From assembly GCA_025617745.1 (NCBI GenBank), contig CM046868.1:16310615-16374614 (forward strand): a stretch of DNA of 64,000 nt, in the 5' to 3' direction. Shown one piece after another: positions 52,556 to 63,664 of this stretch; the stretch's first letter is position 1, and each line of letters opens with the position of its first letter. The notes under the pieces are model-generated. The model did no database searches, was not told the DNA's origin, and saw only the letters and a list, made by a program, of their open reading frames with translations. Source of the DNA: Heliocidaris erythrogramma (lineage: Eukaryota; Echinodermata; Echinoidea; Camarodonta; Echinometridae). The position numbers and the translations under genes are program-made.

Positions 52556-53590
52556 ATTTACAACTAGACACCTATGATTTCGAGGGGCTACTTATTCATC
52601 TTTTGTTCGGTAATAACTAACGTCTGTTTCTGATGGTGTCATTATGGTCATGTAAGCTAACTTCCTTGAAATCCGCCCTAAACACTGAGTTTCGTGCAGG
52701 GGCGGATCTAGCTTTTTCCAAGGGGGGGGGGGGGGGGGGGTTGACCCAACGACGATCGTCCTGGCATCTACTAACGCAATGGAGACCATAAAAAGCACGT
52801 GTGGGTCTGGACATATTATGATGGCGTTTTTCTATGCACATTAAATTTTTACTTGGCAGCCCAAGGGGGGGGGGGGGGATTAAACCCCAAAATTCCCCCC
52901 CCCCCCCGTAGATCCGCCACTGTCGTGAATCCTTATTAGCATGCGTCGGCTCTTGCGGGGGTGCAAAAGCATATAAAGGGCTTTCACTCCCGCCGGAAGA
53001 ACATTCTGAAATTTTTAAAGTCCATACAGATGATATTATAATGACTAAAGTTTCTAAATTCCGAAAGAAAATATTTACAATTTGACACATATGATTTCGA
53101 GGGGCTACTTATTCATCTTTTGTTCGGTAATAACTAACGTCTGTTTCTGATGGTGTCATTATGGTCATGTACGCTAACTTCCTCGAAATCCGCCCTAAAC
53201 ACTGAGTTTCGTGCAGGGGCGGATCTAGCTTTTTTCCAAGGGGGGGGGGGGGTTGACCCAACGACGATGCGTCCACAAGCCGCGAAGCGGCGATGTCCAC
53301 GAGCCGCGTAACGGCGAACCGATTTTTTTTGTTGCTATTTTGAACCCCCGTAAGTGATGCTTTCCTGGCATCTACTAACGCAATGGAGACCATAAAAAGC
53401 ACGTGTGGGTCTGGACATATTATGATGGCGTTTTTCTATGCACATTAAATTTTTACTTGGCAGCCCAGGGGGGGGGGGGGGATTAAACCTCCAAATCCCC
53501 CCCCCCCCCCCCCGTAGATCCGCCACTGTCGTGAATCCTTATTAGCATGCGTCGGTTCTTGCAGGAAGCCAGGACCCGTACTAAGGGCTC
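52556..53590. repeat. 517-bp tandem duplication containing a 'GGCGGATCT' TIR element
   Basis: GATTTCGAGGGGCTACTTAT begins at 52576 and 53093 and the next 400-plus bases match. Each unit holds an element from CAGGGGCGGATCTAGC (52698; 53215) to CGTAGATCCGCCACTG (ends 52922; 53528). The flanks are duplicated as well, so the unit spread by segment duplication. An inverted third copy lies at 54715-55560. G and C homopolymers of 14-20 occur in both. Confidence 0.85.
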
Positions 53591-54110
53591 ATTACTGTGG
53601 CAAATCATTATTCCTCGGCGACAGTTGGCGAAGATATCAAACAGTTATGTATCTGAAAGGACTGAAATGGCATATACTGTAAATCAAATTTCAAAAGGAA
53701 CAGCACTAATATTTTTTGTGCAAACCAGTCATTAATTGTCGCACGAGATAATAAAGAAAATATCGGACACGGTAATGGTATGATTCAAAAAATAGACTTT
53801 ATTGATATGCTCTATATGCATTAAGGAAATCGCACCTGAAATTGCATCATGTGCACTTTCATACAGTAAAAGTACGAAAAAGTTCCACAAGCTGGTATGC
53901 ATACTATTACACAAGATGTAATAAAACAATAAGTGTAATTATAATGATACACTTACATGCCAAAGCATGATCATTTATTGCGTTTCTTTGTGCCTGTAAA
54001 AGAATAATACTAATATAATATCCATGCAAAATTTTACTGTTAACATGAATATTTTGAAGAAATGTTAAAATTTGATTTTCCACTATATTGTTGAAAATAG
54101 GTGGAAATAT
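53591..54110. other. Intergenic DNA, no gene seen
   Basis: AT-rich with no recognised repeat. Confidence 0.5.
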
Positions 54111-54705
54111 CATCAGGGATCCAGGGGGGCCCAGCGGGCCCGGGCTCCCCCCCCCCCCCCCCCCGGCCAAAAAAAAAAAGAGAGGGAAAGAGAGAGAAGA
54201 GAGAAAAGGGGGGGGGGGAGAAAAAAGAAGGCAAAAAAGTGGAAGGAGTCCCGGGCCGAAAGGGCCTTACCTCCCAGGGTGTAGTGTTGCATGTTGCCTC
54301 CCCCCCCCCCCCCCCATAAAAAGAGAGAGAGAGCAGGAAAGAAAGTAGAAAGAAGAAAAAAGAGGGTAAGAGAGAAGGAAAAAAAGAGAAAGGGAAGAGG
54401 AGAGAATGGAAAAAGAAAAAAAAAATGAAATGAAAGAGGAAGAAAAAAGGGGGAGAGTCCAGGGACCGAAAGGGCCTTGCCTCCCAGGCCCCCTTGCAAA
54501 GGGGACCTGTTGTTTCCCCCCCCCCCCTCGCAAAGAGAGAGAGCGGAAGAGAGCGAGCAGGAAGGAAATTAAAAAGAACAAAGAGGGAAAGAGAGAAGGA
54601 AAAGAAGGGAAAGGGGGAGAGGAGAGAAAAGGAAAAAAATAGGAAGACAAAATGAAAATGGGAAGAAGGACCTAGGGGTTTAGGGGGTTTAACACCCCCC
54701 CCCTT
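54111..54705. repeat. Three-copy purine/GC tandem repeat
   Basis: Blocks of poly-C, GA/AAG-rich sequence and GGGCCGAAAGGGCCTTACCT or its variant ACCGAAAGGGCCTTGCCTCC recur at about 54120, 54260 and 54465. All frames over it are low complexity on both strands. Confidence 0.8.
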
Positions 54706-54714
54706 AAGCTGCTA

Positions 54715-55560
54715 AGTAAAAATTTAGTTTGCATAGAAAAACGCCATCATAATGTCCAGACCCACACGTTATCATGGACTGCTTTTTATGGTCTCCATTG
54801 GGTTAGTAGATGCCAGGAAAACATCACTTACGGGGGTTCAAAATATAAAAAAATCGGCTCGCCGCTACGCGGCTCGCGGACATCGCCGCTTCGCGGCTTT
54901 TTATGGTCTCCATTGCGTTAGTAGATGCCCTGGAAAACATCACTTACGGGGGTTCAAAATAGCACAAAAAAATCGGCTTGCCGCTTCGCGGCTTTTTATG
55001 GTCTCCATTGCGTTAGTAGATGCCAGGAAAACATCACTTACGGGGGTTCAAAATAGCAAAAAAAAACCTTTTTATGGTCTCCATTGCGTTAGTAGATGCC
55101 AGGAAAACATCACTTACGGGGGTTCAAAACAGCAAAAAGAATCGGTTTGCCGCTACGCGGCTCGCGGCTTTTTATAGTCTCCATTGCGTTAGTAGATGCC
55201 AGGAAAGCATCACTTACGGGGGTTCAAAATAGCAACAAAAAAAAAATCGGCTCGCCGCTACGCGGCTCGCGGCTTGTGGACGATGCATCGTCGTTGGGTC
55301 AACCGCCCCTTGGAAAAAGCTAGATCCGCCCCTGCACGAAACTCAGTGTTAAGGGCGGATTTCAAGGAAGTTAGCTTACATGACCATAATGACACCATCA
55401 GAAACAGACGTTAGTTAGATGAATAAGTAGCCCCTCGAAATCATAGGTGTCTAATTGTAAATATTTTCTTTCGGAATTTAGAAACTTTAGTCATTATAAT
55501 ATGATCTGTATGGACTTTAAAAATTTCAGAATGTTCTTCCGGCGGGAGTGAAAACCCTTT
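54715..55560. repeat. Inverted copy of the 52.6-53.6 kb repeat with internal VNTR
   Basis: The reverse complement of 52976-53540 is present, but a 75-110-bp block (TTTTTATGGTCTCCATTGCG ... ACTTACGGGGGTTCAAAATA) is amplified five times between 54780 and 55260. In most units the frame 'FYGLHCVSRCQENITYGGSK' stays open, giving misleading 70-140-codon frames. I do not regard it as a gene. Confidence 0.85.
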
Positions 55561-56364
55561 ATATGCTTTTGCACCCCCCCCCCCCCCGAGATCGAGCGTC
55601 AAATACGCCATTTGTCACCATTATTGTAGCAATATGTAGCTCACATGATTTAAAATTTGCCCCCCCCTAAGAAATCCTGGATCCGCGCCTGTCTAAAACA
55701 GCTATTGCTGTTACAGGAAATTGCTTTGTATAAGAGCATGTACATCCTTAGTTATAAAAGGCTAAACAAAATGTTATTTCAAAAACCTAAAAGATTTTCA
55801 AACGATAACCGAAACTGGCCCAAAACGCAAGGATAATTGGCTTGTGAAAACATGTCTTTGGTTGTCTTTTCTTCAGGGGGAAGGGGTGGGGGTATGAATG
55901 ATACCACTTGCCATTGTGTCTAATTCTCACAAGCCAACTGTCCTGTATAGATTACAATGAAATGCAGTAAGTTTTCCAGTTTAAAAATAACAAGTGTTGA
56001 TATTCTTGTTAATAACACATTTTTCTCTGGATTTATAGCATAGAGCCAAGTTTCGCTATTCACCCACCTCCCCCAGTATTTTTTCCATACTTTCAAGGTT
56101 TTCTTCCTTTCTTTTAGAATCCAACTCTCCCGTACAGATTTGTTGTTAGTTTTTATATTCTTTCTATACCATTTCTTCTCTGGATTTAGGGTATACAGGC
56201 AAGTCTTCGGTATTCACCCCCCCCCCCCCCTTACCACCACAGGAAAGGTTAAAAACATCCAATGTTCATTTTTCTTTCTCGTTGTTTATTCGAGTACTGT
56301 CTTTAAAACAGGCTTAGTTTTTATTTGTTTTTCTTCAAAAGCTAACAGAAGCTTTTCCCTAATT
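55561..56364. other. Intergenic DNA, no gene seen
   Basis: C13-C14 tracts at 55575 and 56217. 55940-56220 holds two similar segments (TTTCTCTGGATTTA, TTCACCC). Confidence 0.5.
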
Positions 56365-56440
56365 AATAATAATAATAAAATATTCCGCTTTTATATAGCG
56401 CCTAATACATCGATGATGTCTCTAAGCGCTTTACAGATAT
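56365..56440 (-). mobile_element. Non-LTR 3' tail (TATATAGCGC type)
   Basis: (TAA)n followed by TTTTATATAGCGCCTAATACATCG and CTCTAAGCGCTTTA matches the 3' end of the element at 30620-30690 on the same strand. Only the tail remains. Confidence 0.6.
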
Positions 56441-56770
56441 ACTAGCAGAAGCAGCCCGTGGACATCCCCCGGGCGCTAGCGTGTTTATGACCAACCACAG
56501 TGCCGTATATTTGTCACAATAATCAAGTGAAAAAAAATAAAAGTCGGGTAAAGTTATTTTTTACCAAGAAGTATTTACAACATGTGAGTATGTGTTATTT
56601 ATCCAAAGCTTGCATGAGTTCTAAAGAAAATATATTTTCATCATGATGAAGACTAAATGATATGGATATAACTATGTTTGAGTAGAATATCCATGCATCT
56701 ATATGCATGGACCTCGAGGGAGAGATATGATCTTGCCATGTTTCTGTGGTTTAATACCACAGAACTCCTA
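56433..56770. repeat. Dispersed repeat, copy 2 (partial)
   Basis: AGATATACTAGCAGAAGCAG to TTCTGTGGTTTAATAC matches 3549-3870. Confidence 0.85.
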
Positions 56771-57291
56771 AAGACGTAGAAGGCTCGTGCGGGTGTGAAA
56801 TTGTAGGCATTGTTCGTACGTGATCACGTGATATCCGCCATGTTGGTTAGTCCTTCGCTCTCTAGCTCCGGATTCATGAAGCTCGTCGCGTCACGGCATT
56901 CATTCAGTACAAATTGTTTGATCAACGGGTTATATGAAATCTTACTGAAATTGCTAGATTTTGTTAATGCTAGTATCCAAATGAACCAAGACAAAAAGAG
57001 AGGGAAGTTTCTCTCAAAATACATGAAATTGCCAGTGTTATAAAATGTTGCTTTGGGCATTTTCATGCTTATTTGTTATAGAAATACAGTCATCATCCAC
57101 TCTTGTTGCTCATTTTGATAATTTTACTGCACTACATGTACTTTCCATTTCAAACAACTTTGATCACTGAAATGATTCTCATGGTTCTGGCAAATGAAAG
57201 TGGAAATTTATGTTATTGTATAATATCCTGATGCAAGACTTCATGCTTGTAAGAGTTCGATATGAGGTGTGCTCATTTCAGTACGTTGTAA
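56771..57291. other. Intergenic DNA with an unplaced open frame
   Basis: 56810-57043 is open on + (77 codons) and 57066-56824 on -, neither with a recognised motif. No gene is called. Confidence 0.4.
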
Positions 57292-57550
57292 CAGGGGCGT
57301 ATCCAGGATTTCCCAATAGGGGGGCGCCAGGCATTGTTGATCGCCGTCCAGAGGGAGGGGTCTAAGGGGAGGGGGTGCCTGCCCCCTTTGGAAAATTTTT
57401 GCTTCTGAAGAAGGGCTGAGATGCAAAATAATTCTATATGTGACCAATTGTGAAGCCTATTTAATGGACAACTTTTTTTGCTATTTTTTTAACGACGGCC
57501 AATAGGGGGGGGGGGGGCGCCTGTTGCGCCACCCCCTGGATACGCCACTG
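57292..57550. mobile_element. 'GGCGTATCC'-family TIR element
   Basis: Starts CAGGGGCGTATCCAGGATTT and ends CCCTGGATACGCCACTG, inverted. Flanks TTGTAA / TTGCAA could be a diverged target duplication. The interior is G-rich and non-coding. Confidence 0.8.
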
Positions 57551-57595
57551 TTGCAATATATAGCCTCAAGAAAATTCTTTGTCTTGACTTTACAG

Positions 57596-57717
57596 ATCAC
57601 TGTTATGATCCAGGCATCTGTGTTTTGTTGAAGGTTGTCACTCTAAATAAGAACATTAGAAATACATCAAGTCCAACGAAGTGTCACAAGTCACGACTGC
57701 CAAATTGGAAACAAAAG
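57596..57717 (+). CDS. Candidate exon of an unrecognised gene
   Basis: An acceptor-like CTTGACTTTACAG and a donor-like AAAAG|GTAGGA bound 122 bp that are open in one frame only (40 codons after two bases): 'HCYDPGICVLLKVVTLNK' to 'TKCHKSRLPNWKQK'. No domain recognised, and no partner exon with matching phase (0 at the 3' side) found. It may be a chance open segment or part of a repeat. Confidence 0.25.
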
Positions 57718-57799
57718 GTAGGATTTCGGAGAGGACTACAACTTAATCACTAATAATTAAAATTCTAATTTGACAAAAATAAAGTCATTACGATTCTAA

Positions 57800-58050
57800 T
57801 TCGACAAAAAAAAAAAATCGCCAGACCTCCAAAATTCGCCCATTGGGGGAGGGGGGTGTATAGGGGTCCAGTTTCCCTCCATAAGTCTCTGACAAGCAAA
57901 AAAAAAAAAAAAAAGGTTTTCATTCTAAAAGGGGGGGGGGGGCACAATCCACAAAGGGATCCTCTATGGTCAAAATGCTTACTTTTCTTCCAAAGGGTGG
58001 GGGGGGGGGGCACGGGCCGGAAGTGCCCCCCGGATCCGCCAATGCTATGA
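57800..58050. mobile_element. 'GGATCC'-family element, truncated, reverse orientation
   Basis: Reverse complement of 50449-50690 (shared GTCTCTGACAAGCAAAAA, GGTCCAGTTT, TCCGCCA end). The other terminus is missing. Confidence 0.75.
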
Positions 58051-58540
58051 TGATTATGCTTTTGATGCCTTTGCTGCATGTGCCAATGTCCAGTTTTATG
58101 CCAAAGTTATTTGCACAGTTGATCCGGGAGCAGTGAATTCTGACTGTAAACAATAAGCACATCATCGTATTCATCTGTTTCTTAATAATCTATTAGACAC
58201 ACTCAAAATCTGCTGGATTTTATCTCGATACTCATATAGTGAAAGGGCATGAATAATAATTTTTAAAAAATACAATGAAAGGAGAATCTTGAGCCTGGCT
58301 TGTAAAAATATAAACGTTTCTTCAAAATTAAAAAAAAAAAGTTGAATAAAAATTGATTCAAGCGGCGGCTAAGCAATGCGTCTACTCAGAAAGTGGGAGG
58401 AGGGCTCCAGACTTACCCCCCTCCCCGTTCCCCTGCCAATCTGATTAATCCACAATTTAAAAAAGTTCATCGATAAAGTCCTGACTTATATAAGCATTAT
58501 CATCAAAGATAAAAGAAACATGGCAGAGTATGTTGAACAC
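58051..58540. other. Intergenic DNA, no gene seen
   Basis: AT-rich, nothing recognised. Confidence 0.5.
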
Positions 58541-59275
58541 ATCCTTAATTTAAAAAATCAATGAGGCATCACGGCCCAACATATATATGGAACTTCTTAC
58601 CTGATTCGCTTAAGTTACGGACTTCACTTTTTTCTTTTAAAGCCATTAAAAAACACCTTCTTAATCAATACAGCAATTAAAGTTACTATTTAATATTGTT
58701 AGAGAAAAATTAACCATTTATTGAGGCATCAAATTAAATTTCAAATTAAGCAGAGGCTTTGTGCAATCACTCATTTCAAATATTGCACGGCCACCTGCAC
58801 ATATATATACCCTTCAATTCATATTCATGACTTCTTTCTCTTCTCTTTCTTTTATTTTTCTTCTTTCATTTCCTATCCCGAGGCCGTCATCATCTCGAGT
58901 TTATGCTTACGATGTCGGTCTCCTGCATCATTTTACTCTCCTTAGCATAGAATCGCCCCACTATTCTTGTTATTATTATTCATATCTTATTTTGTTAAAC
59001 GATCAAGTAGATTTTTATCTGTTTGTCAAAAGTAATTATTATTATCTTTATTACGTAGATTATGTATATTATGATTCTGAATATACTTTACTTTGTACTT
59101 ATGAAAAATGCAGAAATAAAACAGTGCGAAAAAAACAACAACGTTGTTGGCCTTTATATATATGGCCTTTGGCTATCCCTGGCCACTAGTCGATGGTATT
59201 TTCAGTTTTCTTTGTATTTTGTATATTTGTTTCTTTTGCCTGAAATCAAATAAATAAATAAATAAATATCAGATG
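58541..59275 (+). mobile_element. Non-LTR retrotransposon 3' end, plus strand
   Basis: About 58567-58677 reads 'TYIWNFLPDSLKLRTSLFSF' and 'KAIKKHLLNQYSN' then stop, the extreme C-terminus of a CR1-like ORF2. A pyrimidine-rich 3' UTR follows and ends in GCCTGAAATCAAATAAATAAATAAATAAAT. Confidence 0.7.
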
Positions 59276-59566
59276 AAACTTTACAAAAAGTATAACGTTT
59301 TACAAGTCATGTACATGGTTCCAAAAAAGCAAGTATATTTTTTGTTGCTTTTTCCGAGGGGGTGTCAAGAAGGATAATGGTGAACAAACGAACTCGGGCT
59401 GCTTTCTTGAAAGGGAACTAAAATGATAATAGTGATAAAAGAAAAATGTTTGATATTATCTTGAATTTGAGAGAATACAATTTTAACCGTCTTTGTGTCC
59501 GAAAGAGACCCCTTCCCCCTAAAAATGTAGGCCTACATGATATTAATTTGTAAACAAATCTTTCGG
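59276..59566. other. Intergenic DNA, no gene seen
   Basis: No recognised element. Confidence 0.5.
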
Positions 59567-59717
59567 CATATTACTCCCAGTGTTAAAGATCGTATGCTCG
59601 ATCTGTATAATGAAAAACACAAGTCAGAAAAAATTGGAACCAGCGGGATTCGAACCTGTCATCTACTGCTTGCCGGGCAGCGACTTAACCTTTATCTTTA
59701 ACACTGGGAGTAATATG
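59567..59717. repeat. 24-bp perfect inverted repeat enclosing a tRNA-like sequence
   Basis: CATATTACTCCCAGTGTTAA starts at 59567; the perfect 24-base reverse complement spans 59694-59717. The 103-bp loop contains, on the minus strand (about 59690-59638), CTGCCCGGCAAGCAG like an anticodon arm and GGTTCGAATCCCG like a B box. No complete cloverleaf can be drawn. Confidence 0.75.
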
Positions 59718-59767
59718 TGCGTTGTGAACGGGTTTGAGCCTTCTACGTCTTTTGGAGTTCTTTGTTT

Positions 59768-61250
59768 AATACTCAGAGAAATTAAGGCCATGAAAACATA
59801 ATGTGCATATTTAGCGGTATATGTACCTTGTAAAGGATGCAAAAATGAGGGGAAAAAAGAATTTATTGTCATTTTCTTTTCAGGGGGATTATGGCCGCCT
59901 TATATGGGTCTTGGGAGGACCGACGAATCGGCTTTTCCCTACTACCCTCCCGTCTCAGGGCGATGGGAGACGGGAGTTAAACACTGTTTTAGTGACACCG
60001 GTTCATATACGCAGCTATCGGTAGCACATCCGCAAAATTGCCGCAACATTCGCGGTAATTTTGCGGATAGGTGGCGTATATGAGCAGGGTTTAACTTTAA
60101 CCCTAGTTAGAGTTAAACCCTGCTCATATACGCCACCTATCCGCAAAATTACCGCGAATGTTGCCGCAATTTTGCAGATGTGCTACCGATAGCTGCGTAT
60201 ATGAACCGGTGTCACTAAAATAATGCGGTATTTGCTTCCTCCTTTTTACGCTTATTTTGCGGCTTTCTTGCGTTTAACATTGGTAATTGATAGCGTTTGT
60301 GAGTTTGGATATTTTGTTTTGATATCTAATCGACATGGTAACAACCATGTCAGAAGGTAACTGGAAATAACAAGAAATAAAGAGCTGCTTCTAGTCCGAT
60401 ATATCCTCCTCTTTCCCTCTTCAAAACTGCCCTGCCCCTCCGAATCCTCACCATTAGTGACTTTTGTATCGTATTTATTATGTTCATGATGATTTCACGT
60501 TGAAACTGATCATACCACCAAAGCAAAAGAATAACTTGATACGCAAATCCTTGATCACCGCCCGCCATTTTGCTTCAAATCCGCTAGCATTGTGAGTGAC
60601 AACAATGTATTGCGTGACGTGTTCGAGCTAGAATACCGCATTATCGCGGACACCCGTTCATATACGCCCCGAATCGTATATGAACGGGGGTTTTCGATGG
60701 TCATGAGAAACTGCTTACCGATGAGCATCGGCAATATTGCGGTATTCGCGTATATGAATGGGGCTAGTCACACAAAACTGTGTGAATGTAACCATGAAGC
60801 TACAATTGATGTAACTCTATGCGTGAAACATAGTACCTGTACTACATGTGCAAGTGCGCTATGCGAACGAATAACACGTGTGTTGCGTCGTATACATTGA
60901 AGCCATACATGCGGATATGGCCTTGGAGTATACACATCACGCTGTTCTTTGGCAATACACCAATTGAGGTTTCTCCCCTTCACATGTAAAGGGTATGGGT
61001 TGGGCATGAAGCTACAAACCAGCTTCATGGGTTGGCAGAATTATTACTCCCTCCGGAAATTCAATGTTTAGAAATGAATTTATGAAATATGGACGGCACG
61101 TCAGCCCTTAAAAAGTGCCTCCCAACTCTCTAAGAACCATTCCCTACCCGTGGGTACCAAAAGGTGGGGACCAAAAGAGTCAGGGGAGGCGCCTATTCGA
61201 ACCAAAAAAAAAAAGGCCTCAAATCTTTACCGTAATATATATATATAAAT
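59768..61250. repeat. Composite dispersed repeat, copy 3, interrupted by a palindrome
   Basis: 59768-59950 matches 3860-4025 and 60770-61250 matches 4675-5250, with 59987-60220 (palindrome) and other sequence between. A second region at 60655-60770 repeats the motif GTTCATATACGC / GCGTATATGAA of the palindrome. Confidence 0.8.
59987..60220. mobile_element. Large palindromic foldback element
   Basis: Arms 59987-60096 and 60111-60220 (110 bp each, about two mismatches) around a 14-nt loop TTAACCCTAGTTAG. The ends read TTTTAGTGACACCGG / CCGGTGTCACTAAAA. Internally GCGGTAATTTTGCGGAT and TTCATATACGC motifs recur. No coding. Confidence 0.92.
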
Positions 61251-61462
61251 TATTACCCCGGTCATCGGATTCTGGGATGCCCGCACACAATGTATGCACA
61301 TTCTCCGCTCCCTGGGGAGTATTCCAGCAATGGGCAGTACAGTGGCGCTCACATTGCTAAGCAAACGACATTAACTTTCACATCCTACCGGGTACCCATT
61401 TAACACCTGGGTGGAGTGTGGCAAAAGTAGATTAACGTCTTGCCAAAGGACGCTGTAGTGCT

Positions 61463-61534
61463 GCGGTGGGATTCGAACTCCGGACCTCGTGGTTCACAGT
61501 CCGGGGACTTATCAACTGATCCACAACACCTCTA
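61463..61534 (-). repeat. tRNA-like/SINE-like sequence
   Basis: Minus strand: GGTGTTGTGGATCAGTTGAT (A-box-like), then GGAGTTCGAATCCC (B box). The acceptor stem does not pair well. tRNA-derived repeat or pseudogene. Confidence 0.4.
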
Positions 61535-62265
61535 CCGTGCTCGCCTATTTTTTCTAAGAACACTCTAAGCCTAGTTTTGTTTGTTTGTTGTTGGTGGGGT
61601 TTTTCGGGGGGGGGGGGGGGGCACTCGTTTATCCGAAGATTCGTAATGCCACATATAAAATAAGTTTCATGAATTCGAAAATGAAATAGAGTTCATAAGT
61701 TCCGAAGTTTCGCTATATTGATATAGGTATTGGACTTTCGGAATCATAAAGCTTCAGAATTATGAACCCTTTTTCAATTTCGGAATACAAACCTTTCGGA
61801 ATACCTTCAGAAAAACGAGTACCCCCAGATCTGTCTTACCCTTGACTTGCCCGCATCCCACATTCTTTTAATTCTAGTGCCGCCCACTTTTTTGCGGTTG
61901 CTCTGTTCATTGTAAATCCTTAAGTTCTACTTATTTCCGGTATCCCTTTTGAGAATAAAAACAAATACATTAATAAAAAATATCAACAATTTTATTTCTG
62001 GTCAGTAGTCACTATCTTATGTTTGTAAATGGTGGATATGAGTACATCTAATGAAGCAACATTGTACCTGTTCCAGTTCCTTATGCTTTATGTATTTTTA
62101 CAGATGCATGATTAGTGAATGAAAAACAAAATGTTCTTATTCTGTCACGGTAACAAGATATTTGAGTATTTGAGTGGTTTTCGACACTGTAGTGCCCGTA
62201 AACATGATGATTGAAAGAAACCTCACGTACTAATGTGAAGAAATTTACCCGGTGAGATTTGAGAT
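61535..62265. other. Intergenic DNA, no gene seen
   Basis: G17 tract near 61605-61621; 61640-61810 has ATTCGAAA/TTCGGAAT words like the diverged edge of the 35.5-35.8 kb minisatellite. Confidence 0.5.
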
Positions 62266-62563
62266 TTACAGGGATACGCCACCAGGCTGCCGTGGGGAAA
62301 GTCAGGATTGCGTAAGCCCAATTCACTCGTACATAATGTTTGTGCGTCGAACGCGTCCGTCTGACTAAATACTGGGATTATATTTCGGACTGCACGAAGC
62401 CGACCGAATCTCGCACGAGAGCTCGAGCTTAGGCGGAGCGTGCATGTTGCGCGGCGAACAGTCTGTCCGAAGCTCCGAGGGGCAACGGCATGATCAGGTA
62501 ACGATCCCGGTGCCCTCTCGCGGCATAAACACGTCCACAATCTGCGGCTAAATATCCCTTTAA
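62266..62563. mobile_element. TTAA-flanked MITE, family B, copy 2 (reverse orientation)
   Basis: 62270-62559 is the reverse complement of 24240-24535 with many scattered differences; ends AGGGATACGCC / ATATCCCT. TTAA follows at 62560-62563; the other side reads TTAC, a one-base decay. Confidence 0.87.
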
Positions 62564-62654
62564 CATTGACGTGAAAAAGGGTTGACAAGGTTGCGGGGGA
62601 GGATGGGACAAAATCACTGGCGAACTGGTGGAGGCTTGGGGGCTGCTGTTCCAC

Positions 62655-62750
62655 GATCAAAAGAAAAAAAGAGAAAGGAAAATGAAGAAAGGAGAAGGAA
62701 GAAAGAAAAAGAAGGGGGAAAGAAAGAAAGAAAGAAGAAAGATGAAAAGA
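62655..62750. repeat. Purine-rich GAAA/AGAA tract
   Basis: (GAAA)n-type low complexity. Confidence 0.8.
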
Positions 62751-62890
62751 AAAGATATCCATTTTATATACCCCCGGGCTAGAAAAAATGTATTTCTGTG
62801 ATTACAGTAGTCATGGTAGTTCGTCTTTTAGAACGTATAATTCCATGTTCATATATGCATCTTGTTTTCTCACATGTTTATTACTTATAG

Positions 62891-63070
62891 GAGGGGAACT
62901 TTCCTTTACTACCCAAACCAACCTTTTTGCAATAGGATCACACACTATCATGAAATTTCTTTCGAAACTGAGGGAAGCAAATAATGAGTTAACACTTCAG
63001 TGCCAATGTCAAATATATGTGACAGATAGACCTGTCATTTTCTTTCACCAATTGCTCGACCACATGAGAG
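62891..63070 (+). CDS. Candidate exon of an unrecognised gene
   Basis: Acceptor-like TTTATTACTTATAG and donor-like GAGAG|GTATAT bound 180 bp open in one frame, phase 1 on both sides. Reads 'LSFTTQTNLFAIGSHTIMKF', 'LQCQCQIYVTDRPVIFFHQL' and ends 'LDHMR'. Codon use and lack of low complexity make it look like real protein, but I do not recognise the family. It could also be a fragment of a repeat-borne gene. Confidence 0.35.
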
Positions 63071-63664
63071 GTATATGGTGGTCAATGTATATCAAGTTTT
63101 TGAGCATAAATCAAGCATTCTCAATATATGATTAAAATTACATGCTACCATAGATATTGTCAGATAAAATTGCAGATTTTTAAAAATATATTACTTTATT
63201 TCAACACAAAACAATAGTAAACAAATGAGAAACAAAAAATAATGGACAAAAAAAGAAATTCAAATGCAAATATTCAATAATTCTTATGCAAAAAAGTAAG
63301 GTAAAGTAATAATGTTTGGTATCATAAGAAATGGTAATAAATTTCCGACAAGTTTTATACACAATATTTTGTGAAATAAAAGATGGTTAATGAAGTGCAC
63401 ACATTTGAAAAGTAAGCACTGATCACATTTTGGTAAATTTTTAAAGAGAGATAAATCCCTATGCACAGCACACTACTCAGGCTCCGAAGTGCTTTAGAAT
63501 GCAAACTTCCACTATTCAAAACAAAAAAAATCCTCTCAGTCGGTCTCTCCGCTCCCTCGTTTAATACACTTAAAATTTATTTTAAAGAAAATCTATAAAC
63601 AGGTACATGTATTACATAGCCTGGCAGAGAGGAATCGTCCCCCGAAAATGAAAGTCTTTAAAAA
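63071..63664. other. Intergenic AT-rich DNA, no gene seen
   Basis: No recognised feature. Confidence 0.5.

Noticed and set aside
54113-54650. Several overlapping 70-128-codon frames on both strands
   Set aside because: All are translations of poly-C and GA-rich tandem repeats.
54752-55177. 141-codon frame with a repeated FYGLHCVSRC motif
   Set aside because: It is generated by a non-coding VNTR derived from the 52.6-53.6 kb repeat; no independent sign of a gene. The frame retention is listed as a finding.
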